A stretch of 64,000 nucleotides of DNA from Atkinsonella hypoxylon (taxonomy: Eukaryota; Ascomycota; Sordariomycetes; Hypocreales; Clavicipitaceae). The notes beneath the pieces are model-generated. The model saw only the letters and a list, made by a program, of their open reading frames with translations, ran no database searches and had not been told where the DNA came from. The stretch is taken from NCBI GenBank assembly GCA_000729835.1, contig JFHB01000008.1, forward strand, positions 62,001 through 126,000, read 5' to 3'. Both the position numbers and the translations under genes were made by a program. Below are positions 46,856-58,966 of this stretch, one piece after another. The first letter of the stretch is position 1; each line of letters begins with the position of its first letter.

Positions 46856-48717
46856 ACGCTGGACTGCCTTCAGACTGATCACTCACTTTTTGCTATTTTT
46901 TGTTTCAGCTTTGTTGATATAATATCTGGGTATCCATGGACCTGTGCGGTAAAGGCATAGGGTTTACATTGACAACCCTAATTGGATGGAAGATTGCATT
47001 GCGAAAACGGAGGTCTCAAAGCATTGGGTATGGGGCATTATGTTTGGCTTTATATGCCACGGGCTGTGGCACATTTTCAGTGTTCATTTCTTGAAGGGTT
47101 TGCGGGCATTGTTTGGTTCATCAATTTATAGCGAAGATAGAAGTTAGGTGTTTTGATTGACGTCATCCCCCTTAAAAAAAAAAAAAAAAAAGAATTATCT
47201 GAGCGCTTAGACTCGAGAGGGCACATATAATAAAGATTATAGACATTCTTATTAGAACTCAACACATTGAACTGACGTGTTTGACCAAGCAACTTGAACA
47301 TTTTGCGGGTCCCAGGGACAACAAAAGGAGACTTGGAGATGATGCGCCAAGAGCATGATCCGATGGACGTACGCTATTACAATATCGGCGAGAAGTTTCT
47401 ACTTCTCAGCGTTATGAGCAACGTGGATGAGCATGAGCATGTCTATCAAGTCGCACAAGATAAGTCTTGACTTCGTATCAAAGGACTGTGCAACAACTCA
47501 TGAACAGCATGCAAGGACCAGCCACACAAGATGGCTTCAGAGGAAGATGCATAAAAAGGTAAAAGAAAAGTAACTATACGACTAAGAGCGAAAACAGGAT
47601 TCGCTATTTCTGGGGCTTGGCATCTCGAGATCTGGCTCAGCGATGAAGGTCGCCGCACGTCGGATGATTTGATCATGAAACATCCCAGGCCTCGTCGGGT
47701 TGTACTGGGTACGAGCAGCTGCGTATCACCACTAGATGCACCACGCATTGACTGGATATAGAATCCAAAGTACATCCACTACTGTGACTGTGACTGTGAC
47801 TGTGTGTGTCATTTTTTTTTTTTTTGGGAGTATCATGAAGTTCATTGCCTATCCTCGTTTGCCCATTTCTATGTGCAAGTACCTACCTACGGTACCTAGT
47901 AGGTATGCTGTACCCGCCCAAGCCTTCCCTAGCAACCAATCAAGCTGCAAAACCTCGATACTCTTCTAATGCTGGTGGAGATCTAACCCACCCCTTGCCC
48001 CCGTCCTTGTTTACTTGCTTCTTCCACTTGTCACGAAACCCTCACGAAAAGTTTAGTGGGCGACGATTTAGCATTATGTACGGAGTAATAAGACAACAAA
48101 GATGGACAGGGCCATGCATTTCTCGTACTAGACAGATGACAAGCATTGAAAAAGGGACCAATCAACCCGCACCTTGTTGCTCTCTGCTTCGTAGTACCAG
48201 CCCAAACGACTCTTTTGACATACTACGGCGGATGTGACTGACCTCATCCAAAAGTCACCACCACCAGGCACGACACTTCCCTGCTCTTTTTCCTCCCTCG
48301 TTCGGCTGATTTGCTCCCTGCATCCCGCATCGACCCGCGCGCAACAATTGGAAACATCTGCTACAGCCTCGAAAGTGCAATTGCGGCCGGATCCTCAATT
48401 TATCGACAACTTGCCATCTTAGACCTCGAAGCCACAAAAGTTTCTGCGTCCTCGTCGGCCACATTGCTCCTCAGCTGCCACGCAAAAGCTCTCGCTTCAA
48501 ATCCATGGCCGGGGCGCTTTAGTCAATCAACTCACCCACTAGCTGCAAAGCCTGGCTTCTTTTGCCAGTTAAGCCAACGGGCACCCAAGCCTTGAACAGC
48601 GAACCGTCAAGTCGGCAATCGGATTTAAATTACGCCAACTTGTTGTGCGGCTGGGTTCCGATTGCTTCTGAAAACATCGGCGGAGTACCAGCCCCTAATC
48701 GTATCCTTAGCGTCGCG
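46856..48717. other. 1.9-kb intergenic region without a supported gene
   Basis: It contains an A run in the GDH 3' flank (47173-47191), a TGTGAC repeat (47782-47810) followed by a T run, CCTACC/GGTACC words at 47878-47906, and a TACGGAGTA word at 48079-48087. From about 48250 the sequence is C/T-rich and is probably the leader of the SH3 protein gene. Confidence 0.5.
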
Positions 48718-51700
48718 ATGACAAGGCCCTTCATCATACGCGCCGGTACGTATCTCCTCCACAGATTGTGCAAGTACTGCTAGCCTGTTCAACCCCTGGG
48801 CCCTCTTCGTTTCTAGTCCAAGCCTTCGTTGTTCTTGGCTGCGCGCCGTGTCTCAGGCTTGTTACGAATCGCTTGGGAAGAGTGTTTCCATTCCAGCCAC
48901 CAGCGGAGTTCAGCACAGCTCGCAAATTTTGCAACATCTTTCTTTCGTGGTGTCTCGCGTGGTCAAAGTAATCACCGCGAATAGCTTCATTCTCTGATCT
49001 TCGCGGGAATACAATTTGCCATTACTGACCACTATATCAATCCAATAGACACGCTCGACCTCCAGGATCCGGCTGCGCCATCAGCACAAGATCATCCTGC
49101 TCATCTCTACACCTTTACTTCGACCTCTAGCGTCTCGGGCGTATCAATTGCCCCTCATCAAGCCGAAACGCTCCGCGAGGTCGCTCAAGAGACTGCTGAA
49201 GCTGAGACTCACACCCCGCGGGTCTCGTGGTCGAATCATAGAGCCAGCGACGCGGATGAAGTACTCTATCAACACGCCGACGATCATAACGGAGCCGACG
49301 TGGATCATCAAAAAGGAGGACTAGCAATCGGCATGTATCATCACGAGCAACAGGATGCATCGGCAATCGCACCCAATGGGGGCGTCTCTTCAGCCGACGA
49401 AGATGATATTGATGGCGAGAGCGAAGGCGATCTGGACGATGATATGATGGATAAGATATCCAGCTCTCCCTCTATTGAAGATGGTGCGTTGTTCCCGGTG
49501 ACCACGCCAGAGGCTTGGCCACGGCGCGAATCCTCCCTCACATCCTTCCCCCGGAATTTCAGTGCTGCCAGAGTCTGCCTCGAGCCATCATTGCAAACAA
49601 ATACAAACTGCTTTCGTACTGGGCGACTATTTCGCCCTCACGACACAAGTGTATCACGATTCTCTGGGGAGAACGCTGTTGCTGAGTGGCAGCATCGCCT
49701 TCATCCAAAGCCTCATGCACCGCTGCAACTATGTAGCTCTCATGATGAGTGCACACATAGCTGCGAGGACTTCAGCGACGAAGAGCATGAGCAAAACGAC
49801 CGTCTTGTCACTAGTGCCAATGGTTACCCGAGCATGAATGTTCAATCGAGGTCCGCGATTCAAGCCCAAATTGGCAGGGATTAGCACTCCTTCGTCAATG
49901 GCGATGAGCTGGATACAATTGAAGCATGGCTCTCGTATGAACCACGCAATCTGTGCAGCGACCAGGACGTAGACGGCCGAATCGTGCTTCGTCATGAAGA
50001 TTCTTGCGACATTGCATTTCGCGCACATGATGCCTCAATAGATGCGCAGTTGTGTTTCAAACGAGATGTGTTCGTGGACCAGATTGCGCAGCCTGGCTAC
50101 TCAATCCTCCACGAAGCTCCAACTCTTGATGTTTGCAGCGAGGACGAATGCTTACTTGAACCAGAGGACATCGATTTCGAATTCGTCTACGCCCTACATA
50201 CCTTCGTCGCTACAGTTGAGGGACAAGCGAATGCCACCAAGGGCGACACAATGGTTTTGTTGGACGATAGCAATAGTTACTGGTGGCTAGTACGCATAGT
50301 CAAAGATAGCAGCATTGGTATGTTTAGTCCGTGATATCACTTTCCTGAATCAATTTTTAGTGCTAATCGAGCAAAAATAGGCTATCTACCAGCTGAGCAC
50401 ATTGAAACACCAACAGAGCGACTCGCGCGACTCAACAAGCACAGGAATATAGACGTGCGTTTCCCTAAACAATTCCAAGAAGCGTAGCACCCCACATATT
50501 GACATACTGTGTAGCTTTCAGCTACCATGCTCGGGGATCAGGCCCAAAAACAAAAGAATGCGTTCAAATCTATGCGTCGAAGGCGGAAAACTGTTACATT
50601 TGCAGAGCCCACGTATGTGGATTACTCTGACTTTGACTATTCTACGGATGATGAAGACACCGAAGACTTGTTTGACTCGCAGGTGAATGACCAACAACAA
50701 CGAGAGCACCAGCACCGCCAACGAGATAGACAAGTAGCACAGAAAGATGTCGCCGATGATTCTGTCACGGACGGCAGCGCCAAAGTTGAACCTCTTAGGA
50801 CAAGGGCGTCCAAAGAAGACAAATCCACGGTAACACAACCTTCAAAGGAAGTAGAAGCAGGCGACCATGGTCGGAGTAGCGAAGAGTCACTAGAAGACAA
50901 GGATGGTGGCATTAGCCGGTCCAGAAATGGAACCGTGCGGAACACTGATTCCTTCTTCAAAGACGACAGTGTTGAGACGAAGAAAATAACGCTGACGCCG
51001 AACTTGCTGCGTGACGATAATACTCCAAGACTTTCAAGTGATTCTAGCACTAGAGAAGCTAGACCTGGTGCAAGCTTGGACAAGATGGACAGAGAATTGA
51101 TTTCCGACAAGGAGAAGAAGAAGCTCAAGGACAAGGATAAGAAAGATAAGGATAGAAAGTCTGGTGGCTTGCGTGGATTCTTCTCCAGGAAAGATAAGAA
51201 GAAGGCGGCTGATGACGACGACGAATCATTCGGCAAGAGATCTATGGATATCATGTCCGAATCAAGGGACAGTGAAGACCGATCTGTCGAGGAGCAGCAG
51301 CTTTCTCTGGACAAAGCCGGGTCGCCGCGACAGCCTACGAAACTCCAAAAGAATGCTCCTTCTGGGACTAGGACGCCTCCTGGGATTGTACAAAAGGCCG
51401 TCGAGCTCTCATCCTACCTTGCCGAAGGTCGAAACAACGATATGTCAAACGTGCCTCCAGCATCTATGCGGATCGTGGACCCCAAGACGAACGAAACGCA
51501 ACAGGTACCGTCCAATCAACCCCAGGGTTCGGACGTCACTCAGGAGCGTTCTTCAACCGATGGTCCAAAAGAAGAAAGGTCGGTTATTTCGAAACTGGTA
51601 TCATCCCGAAGCGCCAGTAACGCAGTTGATGTCAAGCCGCAAAAGACGGTCAGAGCAAAAACGCGTATGGAGCTCGATGCATCCGATAGCTCCGAGCTTG

Positions 51701-52351
51701 AAGAGCCCGCTGGACAACGGGCTACGACAGCATACGTCGCCTCTGCTGATGAATCGACTGCCCAGGAAACCAAAGACAATCAGTCCCCAAGGCCTTCAGT
51801 TGACAAGGCTGAAGTGGCGACCTCGGCGGCCACGCCCCGGGGCCAAGGAGGCCCCAAACAAGATGGCGCTGCCAGAGTTGGTGACTCTTCCCCTTCTCAC
51901 ACATCCCATCCTCCGGCTCTTATGGCCGACACTTCGTCTCCAGACGTTATTACGCCCGAAGCAACTCCGTCCCCCGAACTGGTCCACACAACAAGTGATG
52001 TTGCTAGGGGAGGTAGTTCTGCAAGCAGCGGCAAGGACCTGACCTGGGACGACACAAAACTTCATGCTTTCTTTGACGAAAGTGACCATATCCGCGACTT
52101 ACTTGTTATTGTTTACGACAAGAGCAATGTTGAGCCAGCCGGGAGTGACCATCCTATTATCAGCGGACTATTCCGAGAACAAAACGCCAGATTGGCAGAA
52201 ATCACAACTGTAAGTAAAAAAGACAGCCTACTGGCCAGATGTTAGCTTGACGAGCTTGAGCAACTAACTGATGTTTCTTTCTCACCAGCAACTGGACAAT
52301 ATGTTGGGAGACTGGCTGGCCCGGAAGCAGCGTCTTCGTGGCACCATATAG
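48718..52351 (+). CDS. SH3-domain polarity protein, Tea4/TeaC/Bud14-like, with an in-frame TAG
   Basis: Exons 48718-48745, 49049-50317, 50381-50454, 50515-52209 and 52289-52351 join in phase to 1042 codons before the final stop. The start, MTRPFIIRAD, is formed across a 303-nt intron. Exon 2 is acidic and Ser-rich. The SH3 domain lies at about codons 388-450 (FEFVYALHTFVATVEGQANA, KGDTMVLLDDSNSYWWLVRI, and IGYLPAEHIETPTERLARL across two introns). A basic segment KSMRRRRKTVTFAEPTYVDY follows, then disordered sequence and a conserved end LDNMLGDWLARKQRLRGTI. In fungi, Tea4/TeaC/Bud14 proteins link microtubule-end polarity markers to formins and PP1 at growth sites. Oddity: exon 2 contains a TAG at 49882-49884 (codon 288), although the frame before and after is coding-like and the SH3 domain lies behind it. 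Causes could be a sequencing error, a nonsense allele or an intron I cannot see. Confidence 0.8.
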
Positions 52352-53782
52352 CTCTTTGCATAACATTCTCATCGACAGCAGGCTTTCTTTTGCCATGACT
52401 TGTTCTCTTTCGATTTCTTCTTCAAGACGACTTTAAGATACCAGACCTTTCCCATGCACACGATTTTTCTTTGGCATATAAGCATTGAGGGCGCGGAGAT
52501 TAGTGAAATTTTTCTCCGTAGCTCCAATCTGGCGTCAGGATTAGAACCCACGGATCATGGACACGTGGAGTACGTATTATGCAACTTTTGGCTTGGGCCA
52601 ACTCGGGGGCGTTTCTCTCCTTTATTTTTCCTTTGTTCTAGCATCATTACATGGCTTCTTCTTGGGGCTGTTGCCAAGGGTCTTTTACTTCTTGAGCTGA
52701 ATTTGGGTCGACGTGGTATCTGGTCGGCGGCATACTGGAAAGTATAGAGATGCCATGTGATGCTCAGATGTACTTTGCGCACCAGATGGGAGGTCAAAAT
52801 GTGGCAAGTTGCCAAGCTGAGCGAGTCTACTGCGCTTCGCATCTTGAATTCATCATGTCATGATGGATGTCGTTGCCCTCAAGCTTTACGTATGAAACTG
52901 GGAGCTCTTCGTATAGGGCTGATATGTACCGGAGCATCCTGTCGTGAAAATGGTAGGGTGTCCGTTCACGTTTGTGAATGACTGTTGTCATGCTAGCTGC
53001 CACGATCATGCTGTCTTCTGCTTTGTCCCTTCGCTGCGAACACTGTTGGATGCAAAGTATGGCGATGTCTGACTGGCACCTGTTTCATTCGTTATACAAG
53101 TTCGCTGCGCTTGATTGTGAAGATGTGTTGAAAGCGAGCGTATTGAGACGGCCTGACATGTACGGGGGTGCTCGAAGGGAAGCAGCGGATCAACGGCATT
53201 CCGTGTCGAGAATAGTAGCGTCATGCTTAGCAGGTAGTGTTGCACTGATTAACAAAGCGTCTTGGGCGCGTTTTAACGGCATTTTGCGCTTCGTCACGGT
53301 CCCGCGTCACGGTCAATATCTGGGTTTCAAAGACGCTCTACGTAGCTACGTCCGCTCGTCGAATACCAAGGCACGTTGCTCAATCGTTTCATGGTGCGTC
53401 ATGTATTCCCGTTACTACATGCAGATCTCGTAGACGAAGACAGGGCGTCAAAGTCATCTGGTTTTTTTTTTTTTTTTTTTTTTTTTTCAGACGAAGAAGA
53501 ACAATTAGGCTTGAGTCTTTCCTCTCTTTTCCCCTCGCGACTTGCTCAGCATGTTTCATGTAGCTGATTGATAGGTTCTTATTTGAATTGGAAATGCTTT
53601 TCATTTCGGCCCCTCGAGCACAATTCTTTCATTTCTGTTTGGTTTTTTTTTTTTTTTTTTTGCTCGGAGGACTGAGTAGATGCAGAAAAAGAAGACCCCA
53701 TTCCGATGCCAATCGTAAAAGAAGCAGCTGTCCCAGAACCGCATTTCCCCTTTTTCCCTCCATAAAACGCACAACCAACACC
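52352..53782. other. Convergent intergenic region without a supported gene
   Basis: 1.4 kb between the 3' ends of the SH3 gene and the eL32 gene. It contains runs of 26 T (53462-53487) and 19 T (53643-53661). The latter lies about 120 nt beyond the eL32 stop; on the minus strand it reads as an A tract. Short frames show no domains. Confidence 0.5.
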
Positions 53783-54681
53783 TTACACCTCGGTAGTAAC
53801 CTTTGCCTTGGCGTTCGTGACCTTGACTCCTAATTGCTTGGCACGGGCAATGATGTCAATTCGCTTTCGGGAGGAAACGGCGCTGGCGATCCTGTTGGGA
53901 AAGGACGGCAGTTAGTATTTAGAAAGTGAACAGATGCCGACATGACGATTTCGTCATTCTCGTAGTGTGAAGGATGGGGTTGGGGACGTACTCTGCGGCG
54001 TAGGTTCGGTTGTGCATCATCAGCAGCTCCACATCCTTGACGTTGTTGACGAGGAAGGACTTGTGGCCAGAGGGCATCATGTAGCGCGTCTTCTTGTTAG
54101 AGCCGAAACCGATCTGTGAACTGGAGTTAGTGATTCCTTTGGTTTTTTTTTTTTTTCGTACATGTTTGGTTGGTACAAGGTCGTCGTGGCTTCGTGCTGG
54201 TTCGCTGTAAAGTGAACCAGGGCCGTGGAGTGGCCAGTCCGAACAAGTTTCGATCGATTCAAGCAAAGAGGGATTAATGAGTGGGTGAAGCGTACGGAAG
54301 GCATGGCCATGGTGCCACGGAAGCGTCTTCGGACACGGTTGTCGATACCCTTGGGCTTGCGCCAGCTAGAGTTGAGGCACTTGAACCGGTCACTCTGATG
54401 GCGGTTGAAGCGCGTGGTGCCTGTGATTCCACAAGTCAGCCATTCCGCATTGGCAAAGTATATATTCCCCTCGATCATCTCATTGCCCCCCCATCTCGAC
54501 ATTCCCCTCGTTTTCCGGGACAAAGCCAGCTCGAACCGTCAATCGGTGTAGCCCGAGTCTCGTCCAAAATAATCCCAGCTCCATCCCAAATATTGAACAA
54601 GGGTAACAGGCGTATTGAGTCCGACGGCGGATTCTACGTACGCTTCTTCACGATGGGAACGTGCTTCTTGGCGGAAACCAT
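53783..54681 (-). CDS. RPL32: 60S ribosomal protein eL32
   Basis: Four exons, 54681-54642, 54420-54296, 54113-53992 and 53891-53783, give 131 aa, the normal length. The protein starts MVSAKKHVPIVKKR and continues RFNRHQSDRFKCLNSSWRKP, KGIDNRVRRRFRGTMAMPS, IGFGSNKKTRYMMPSGHKSF, VELLMMHNRTYAAE, and ends IIARAKQLGVKVTNAKAKVT. This is a core component of the large ribosomal subunit. All three introns (221, 182 and 100 nt) have GTACG-type donors and CAG acceptors, and are longer than most in the window, as often seen in fungal ribosomal-protein genes. It is transcribed divergently from the uS9 gene with about 495 nt between start codons. Confidence 0.97.
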
Positions 54682-55176
54682 CTTGACAGTAGCGTTAGTC
54701 TTTAGATTTTTCCTATTTTTATTTGTGTCATGTCATGCTCTAAATCTTCAACATCAGAAAGGGGGAATTCCATTCAATTGCTTACCTTGACGGCGGGTAC
54801 TCCTGGTCTGATGGGCTGTAAAAGTTGGCCGGCGTGATGCTCTCCCAAGGCGAAATTCTAGCGGGTGCCACAACCCAGAAACGCAGGGCTTAGGGCTGTA
54901 AGTCACGTGCTCTACGGATTTTTTTTTTCTTCTTAACCCTTGACTAAGTTGTGCGTGCGGGAAAATAAAAGAGGGTCCCACTGTTACTTCCCGCTTCCCA
55001 GAGCACAAGTCCAAATACAGATTAGCGGATTTGAAGGGCACAAACCCTCCCTCTCCTTCTGGGGTCAAATAATTCAGCCAGGCGAGCCGTACGTAGTGTG
55101 GCCAACTCATCACCCGTCCCGCCTGATCGATCATTTGCAACGCCGACTTGCATCACCAAAGGACAAACCAGGCATC
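54682..55176. promoter_or_regulatory. Shared divergent promoter of eL32 and uS9 genes
   Basis: The 495 nt between the two start codons must hold both promoters and leaders. It contains T-rich tracts on either side (54705-54725 and 54920-54932) and little else recognisable. Co-regulation of the two ribosomal-protein genes is inferred from the arrangement. Confidence 0.6.
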
Positions 55177-56027
55177 ATGTCTTCTACCACCCAGAGCGTT
55201 CAATGCTTCGGCAAGAAGAAGACGGCCACTGCCGTCGCCCACTGCAAGGTTCGTCTTTTCCATTCGACCCGAGACGCCGTATATTATCTCGAAAGCAGAA
55301 TGCCTGTCCCACCTTTCCCCGACTGGACATTCGCCATCCCAGATTTTCGTTGAACAAAGACGCAATCAGATGGAATTATGACTGACTTTTGAAATAGGCT
55401 GGTCGTGGCTTGATCAAGGTCAACGGCCGTCCTCTTAGCCTTGTCCAGCCCGAGATCTTGCGCTTCAAGGTACGATTGAGAAATTCAGGAACCAAGTTGT
55501 CCAGGTCCTTGGGTCCGTCGAGTGTTGTTAGCATACTCGAGACTTCTCCATATACGGTCACGAGGGGATCATTTTTACTTCACAGTAATCATGGACAGTG
55601 GACATGGATCAGTAATGCACAAATCGCGCTCGTGCAAGCACATCTATTCGACGGAACAAAGGACCAGGCTTCATTATTCTCTGCTCCATCCAACCTCCAA
55701 CCGCTAAAGTCAGCAATCACTGACACCACTTCACAGGTCTACGAGCCCCTCCTCGTCGTCGGTCTCGACAAGTTCTCCAACGTCGACATCCGCGTCCGCG
55801 TCTCCGGCGGAGGCCACACCTCTCAGATCTACGCCATCCGACAGGCCATCGCCAAGTCCCTGATCGCCTACTACCAGAAATTCGTCGACGAGCACAGCAA
55901 AAACATGCTCAAGCAGGCTCTCGTCCAGTTCGATCGTACCCTCCTCGTCGCCGACAACCGCCGGTGCGAGCCCAAAAAGTTTGGCGGTCCCGGTGCCAGA
56001 GCCCGCTACCAGAAGTCTTACCGATAA
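55177..56027 (+). CDS. RPS16: 40S ribosomal protein uS9 (S16)
   Basis: Exons 55177-55248, 55398-55469 and 55737-56027, all in phase 0, give 144 aa. The sequence reads MSSTTQSVQCFGKKKTATAV, then AGRGLIKVNGRPLSLVQPEI, VYEPLLVVGLDKFSNVDIRV, VSGGGHTSQIYAIRQAIAKS, and ends GGPGARARYQKSYR; the C-terminal Arg is the residue that in the family reaches toward the P-site tRNA. The protein is part of the small-subunit head. Introns of 149 and 267 nt show no clear C/D or H/ACA box snoRNA. It is the divergent partner of the eL32 gene. Confidence 0.97.
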
Positions 56028-57397
56028 ATGCAACAAAAAAATCTCCTCGGTTATTTTTTTGTCGCACGTTTTTTATTTTATTTCTATCGGTTAGCATGGA
56101 GGGAATGGGCAGACGAAGGGTTTTTTTTTTTTTTTTTCGTTTTCAACCCCGCTGTTGAACGCAACGCGGTCGAAAATGGGAAACGGTGGGAATAGGACTG
56201 TTGGTAGCCGTGCTTGGATGGACTACGAAGGGGTATCAATTGAAAGACTCCTGGTCCCTTCCGAATGTCCATCATAGTTCCAATATCGGGAGTAGAATAT
56301 TGACAGTGAAGGAAAACGGGGTGATCAATCATCAGTGGAAGTGAAGCCCTTTAAAACACAAAAATGGGTTCGGAGTCTCGTATGCCTCCCTTCGCACGGG
56401 GATTAGGTTTCCCATTGGCATTTGCATGGCCTTCCTTGGGCGGATTGTGTTAGGTCTGACAGGCGAATGAAATCTTCAACGTTCACGATATCCGAATTGT
56501 GCTTGACTAGGCCCGTGAAATGTTCTGGAAGCGCTCGTGTGATTCTGTCGCCCCATAATGAAACCGCTGTAGTTGCAGGATCTTCCAGTCATCACGGACC
56601 CTGATGTGCAGTACGTCAACATCCATGTCAACGACCTGAATCGACAACCTCCTTGTGAATACTCACCTCCTTGGCATTGAGCGCATTGATTCTGCTGTTT
56701 TTGCGAGATCAACACGTCTTTGGACACCCTGGGTATCTCACAGGAATCACATCAGAGGTTCTCTAACATAGAGAGTGCCTCTTTATACTGGCTTATCGTC
56801 CTGGGAAAGGCGTAAGGCGTAGGACGATGCTCTCGCTCAAATCGTCAACACATAGTGCCACACCATGCATCAATAAGTTATATGGAACCCGACTAAGACA
56901 ATCAAACTGTACCCATTTGTAGATGGTTGCCAAACTGCAGTGGCTGAACTTTTTGCTTGCCAATGTCAGAAACATGACGGGATGATGTCAAATGCGCGTG
57001 TTTTGAGAGTCAAGGAATGAGAGCTTGTGAATAGTTAATTACACGCCCTACCCTAAACGACAGGCCGTTTCAACACATGGTCACTTCAGTCGTGCAGTCA
57101 GTGTTGTGTTGCTCGCAGCATATATCATTCTCCGAGAGCTTCTTGCTCTTTTCTCTCTGATAACTGTTCTCCTCTCCAAGTAGTAAAGCATGTGTCCTGA
57201 GTCATATCTAGTATCTCTGAAGTCTGCAGTATTACCTCAACGCCCTAGCCAATCTGATATTATTACCCACTACAACAGAAGAAATGGTGATCACCGCATT
57301 TGGCTCTGCGCCCAAGAGTTCTGGCCAGGGTTGTGGTGCCTAATAAGCTCGGCCCGCATATGGACTGTAGCCCAATAGAAATTTGAGTTACGATTAA
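56028..57397. other. Intergenic region without a supported gene
   Basis: 1.4 kb between the 3' ends of the uS9 gene and AAR2. It has T-rich 3' flank near 56055-56090 and a T run at 56121-56137. Nothing else recognised. Confidence 0.5.
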
Positions 57398-58966
57398 TCA
57401 GACATCCCATGAGATAAGACCTATTTGGCGACCGTCCTCGTCCAGCTCGATAATTTCAGGAGCCCATTCACCACGTTCGTCCTCTGCTTCAAGCTCTGAC
57501 AGCTCAATCTCAATTTGTTCGCCATCTTCCAACATTATTACTCCCTTGCGAACATAGTCAGAGGACAGGTCCCAGCCCAAACTCGTCAAGCAAGACTCTA
57601 ATCTAGAAAATGCGGTGCTGACGGCGATATGATTTGGAGTGATGACATTTTCGTCGCCTTGAAGGAAATCTTCCATGCGGCGCTTGCAGATGATGAGGCC
57701 GACGCGCAGATCGCGGCAGTTACGTTCCGAGGGATCGAGTAAAGGGGTCTCTAGCCATTCTGTGCCGTAGGTGATTTGCGCCGTCAAGGTATGCCACAAG
57801 GCAGCGGCTAACAAGGGCTGCTTCTCGACGAGGAGATGAGACTTGACCAGTATTTTCAGGACCATGAACCACCATTGGTCGAGACATGCATCGTTGCCAA
57901 GAAGCATGCCAACGATGAAGGTGAATTGGAGCTCGCCGACAAGGTCCTCATAGACGAGGTCATTGGCTGGATCCTCAATCTGTGACAGAATATAGTTTGT
58001 GGGATCAATGGCATCTAGAGTGCGTTGGGGCCCAAGTGATTCGAGGGAATATAGCTTCGTGGTTCTTTCAAAGGTAAACTTGAGGTGTCTTTGCTGCAAA
58101 TTCTTGTTTGGTACGGCTCGTTCGAGCTGCACTTCTGCAGAAAGCTGAATAACACCTTGATCGCGATCTAGGGTGTGGACGATCCAACCTCCACTCTGGG
58201 GGCCAGTGATACGATCCAACAAGGAAGAGGTGATGCTTGTGGTCAGCTGCCTCCATATGGCAAGATTAGCCTCAGTTTTGGCGGAAGATAGCTGACCAAC
58301 GGCCCCTCCAACCGACGATGGATCCGAGTAGGGGATGAGCTTTGCATGAATGTTGGGGACACATTCGGCATGATTACGAGCTTCAGAACGGGGTGCTTCG
58401 GTCAAGTTTTCGTTGTACTTGTCCCACTGCACAACATGAACGCCATCACGAGAGTGGGATCCAAGTAGCCACACGCCAGCACGTGCGGCAACACCACTTG
58501 TATGGGAAACCCAGAAGAAGTGAGGGCCCTCTGGAATGTCCCTGACGCCGGCGAAATGCTGGGCTGTAAAGGAAATAGCGTCATATCCAACAGTGAAAAC
58601 GTCGGGTAGGTCAATGATGAGGGCCACGTCTCCGCCGCCCATGGAATGCGTCTGGACAAAGGGGCTCCGCTTGGAGGGGCCCACGGATGAAGGTTGACGG
58701 TATGAGTTTTTGGCACCACTCAGCTGGTAAATGCCTTCGTGGGCAGTGTCCAAAGATGAAGGGCCGCTGGTGTCGTCCTGGTCAATGGCATGATGTTCGG
58801 TAGTACGAGGCGATGAGTCGGGCCTCAGAACACGAAGACTTCCTAGGGGATACGGACCGACGACAGAAACGGATTCATGTGATTTTGTAGAACGCGCACC
58901 GGCGGAAGCCGTTGAGTTGGATTTGGTGAGGCCGTTTTGTCTGGAAGCAGATGACTTGGTATCCAT
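57398..58966 (-). CDS. AAR2: AAR2 splicing factor, U5 snRNP assembly
   Basis: A single exon encodes 522 aa. After a Ser-rich N-terminus (about 115 aa) comes the AAR2 N-domain, with DVALIIDLPDVFTVGYDAIS, FAGVRDIPEGPHFFWVS, GVWLLGSHSRDGVHVVQWD. The helical C-domain includes EDLVGELQFTFIVGMLLGND, CLDQWWFMVLKILVKSHLLV and ALWHTLTAQITYGTEW. In yeast, Aar2 binds Prp8 in a cytoplasmic U5 precursor and holds Brr2 off until nuclear maturation. Homology is recognised from the LxGELQFxF and Gln-Trp helix patterns. The C-terminal about 70 residues are very acidic (ELSELEAEDERGEWAPEI). The start ATG at 58966 is followed by an ordinary disordered N-terminus typical of filamentous fungi. Confidence 0.9.
   Translation of the reverse strand: MDTKSSASRQNGLTKSNSTASAGARSTKSHESVSVVGPYPLGSLRVLRPDSSPRTTEHHAIDQDDTSGPSSLDTAHEGIYQLSGAKNSYRQPSSVGPSKRSPFVQTHSMGGGDVALIIDLPDVFTVGYDAISFTAQHFAGVRDIPEGPHFFWVSHTSGVAARAGVWLLGSHSRDGVHVVQWDKYNENLTEAPRSEARNHAECVPNIHAKLIPYSDPSSVGGAVGQLSSAKTEANLAIWRQLTTSITSSLLDRITGPQSGGWIVHTLDRDQGVIQLSAEVQLERAVPNKNLQQRHLKFTFERTTKLYSLESLGPQRTLDAIDPTNYILSQIEDPANDLVYEDLVGELQFTFIVGMLLGNDACLDQWWFMVLKILVKSHLLVEKQPLLAAALWHTLTAQITYGTEWLETPLLDPSERNCRDLRVGLIICKRRMEDFLQGDENVITPNHIAVSTAFSRLESCLTSLGWDLSSDYVRKGVIMLEDGEQIEIELSELEAEDERGEWAPEIIELDEDGRQIGLISWDV

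Noticed and set aside
50637..51314. 225-codon antisense frame within the SH3 protein gene
   Set aside because: Ser/Leu-rich complement of a Lys/Glu/Asp/Ser-rich disordered region.
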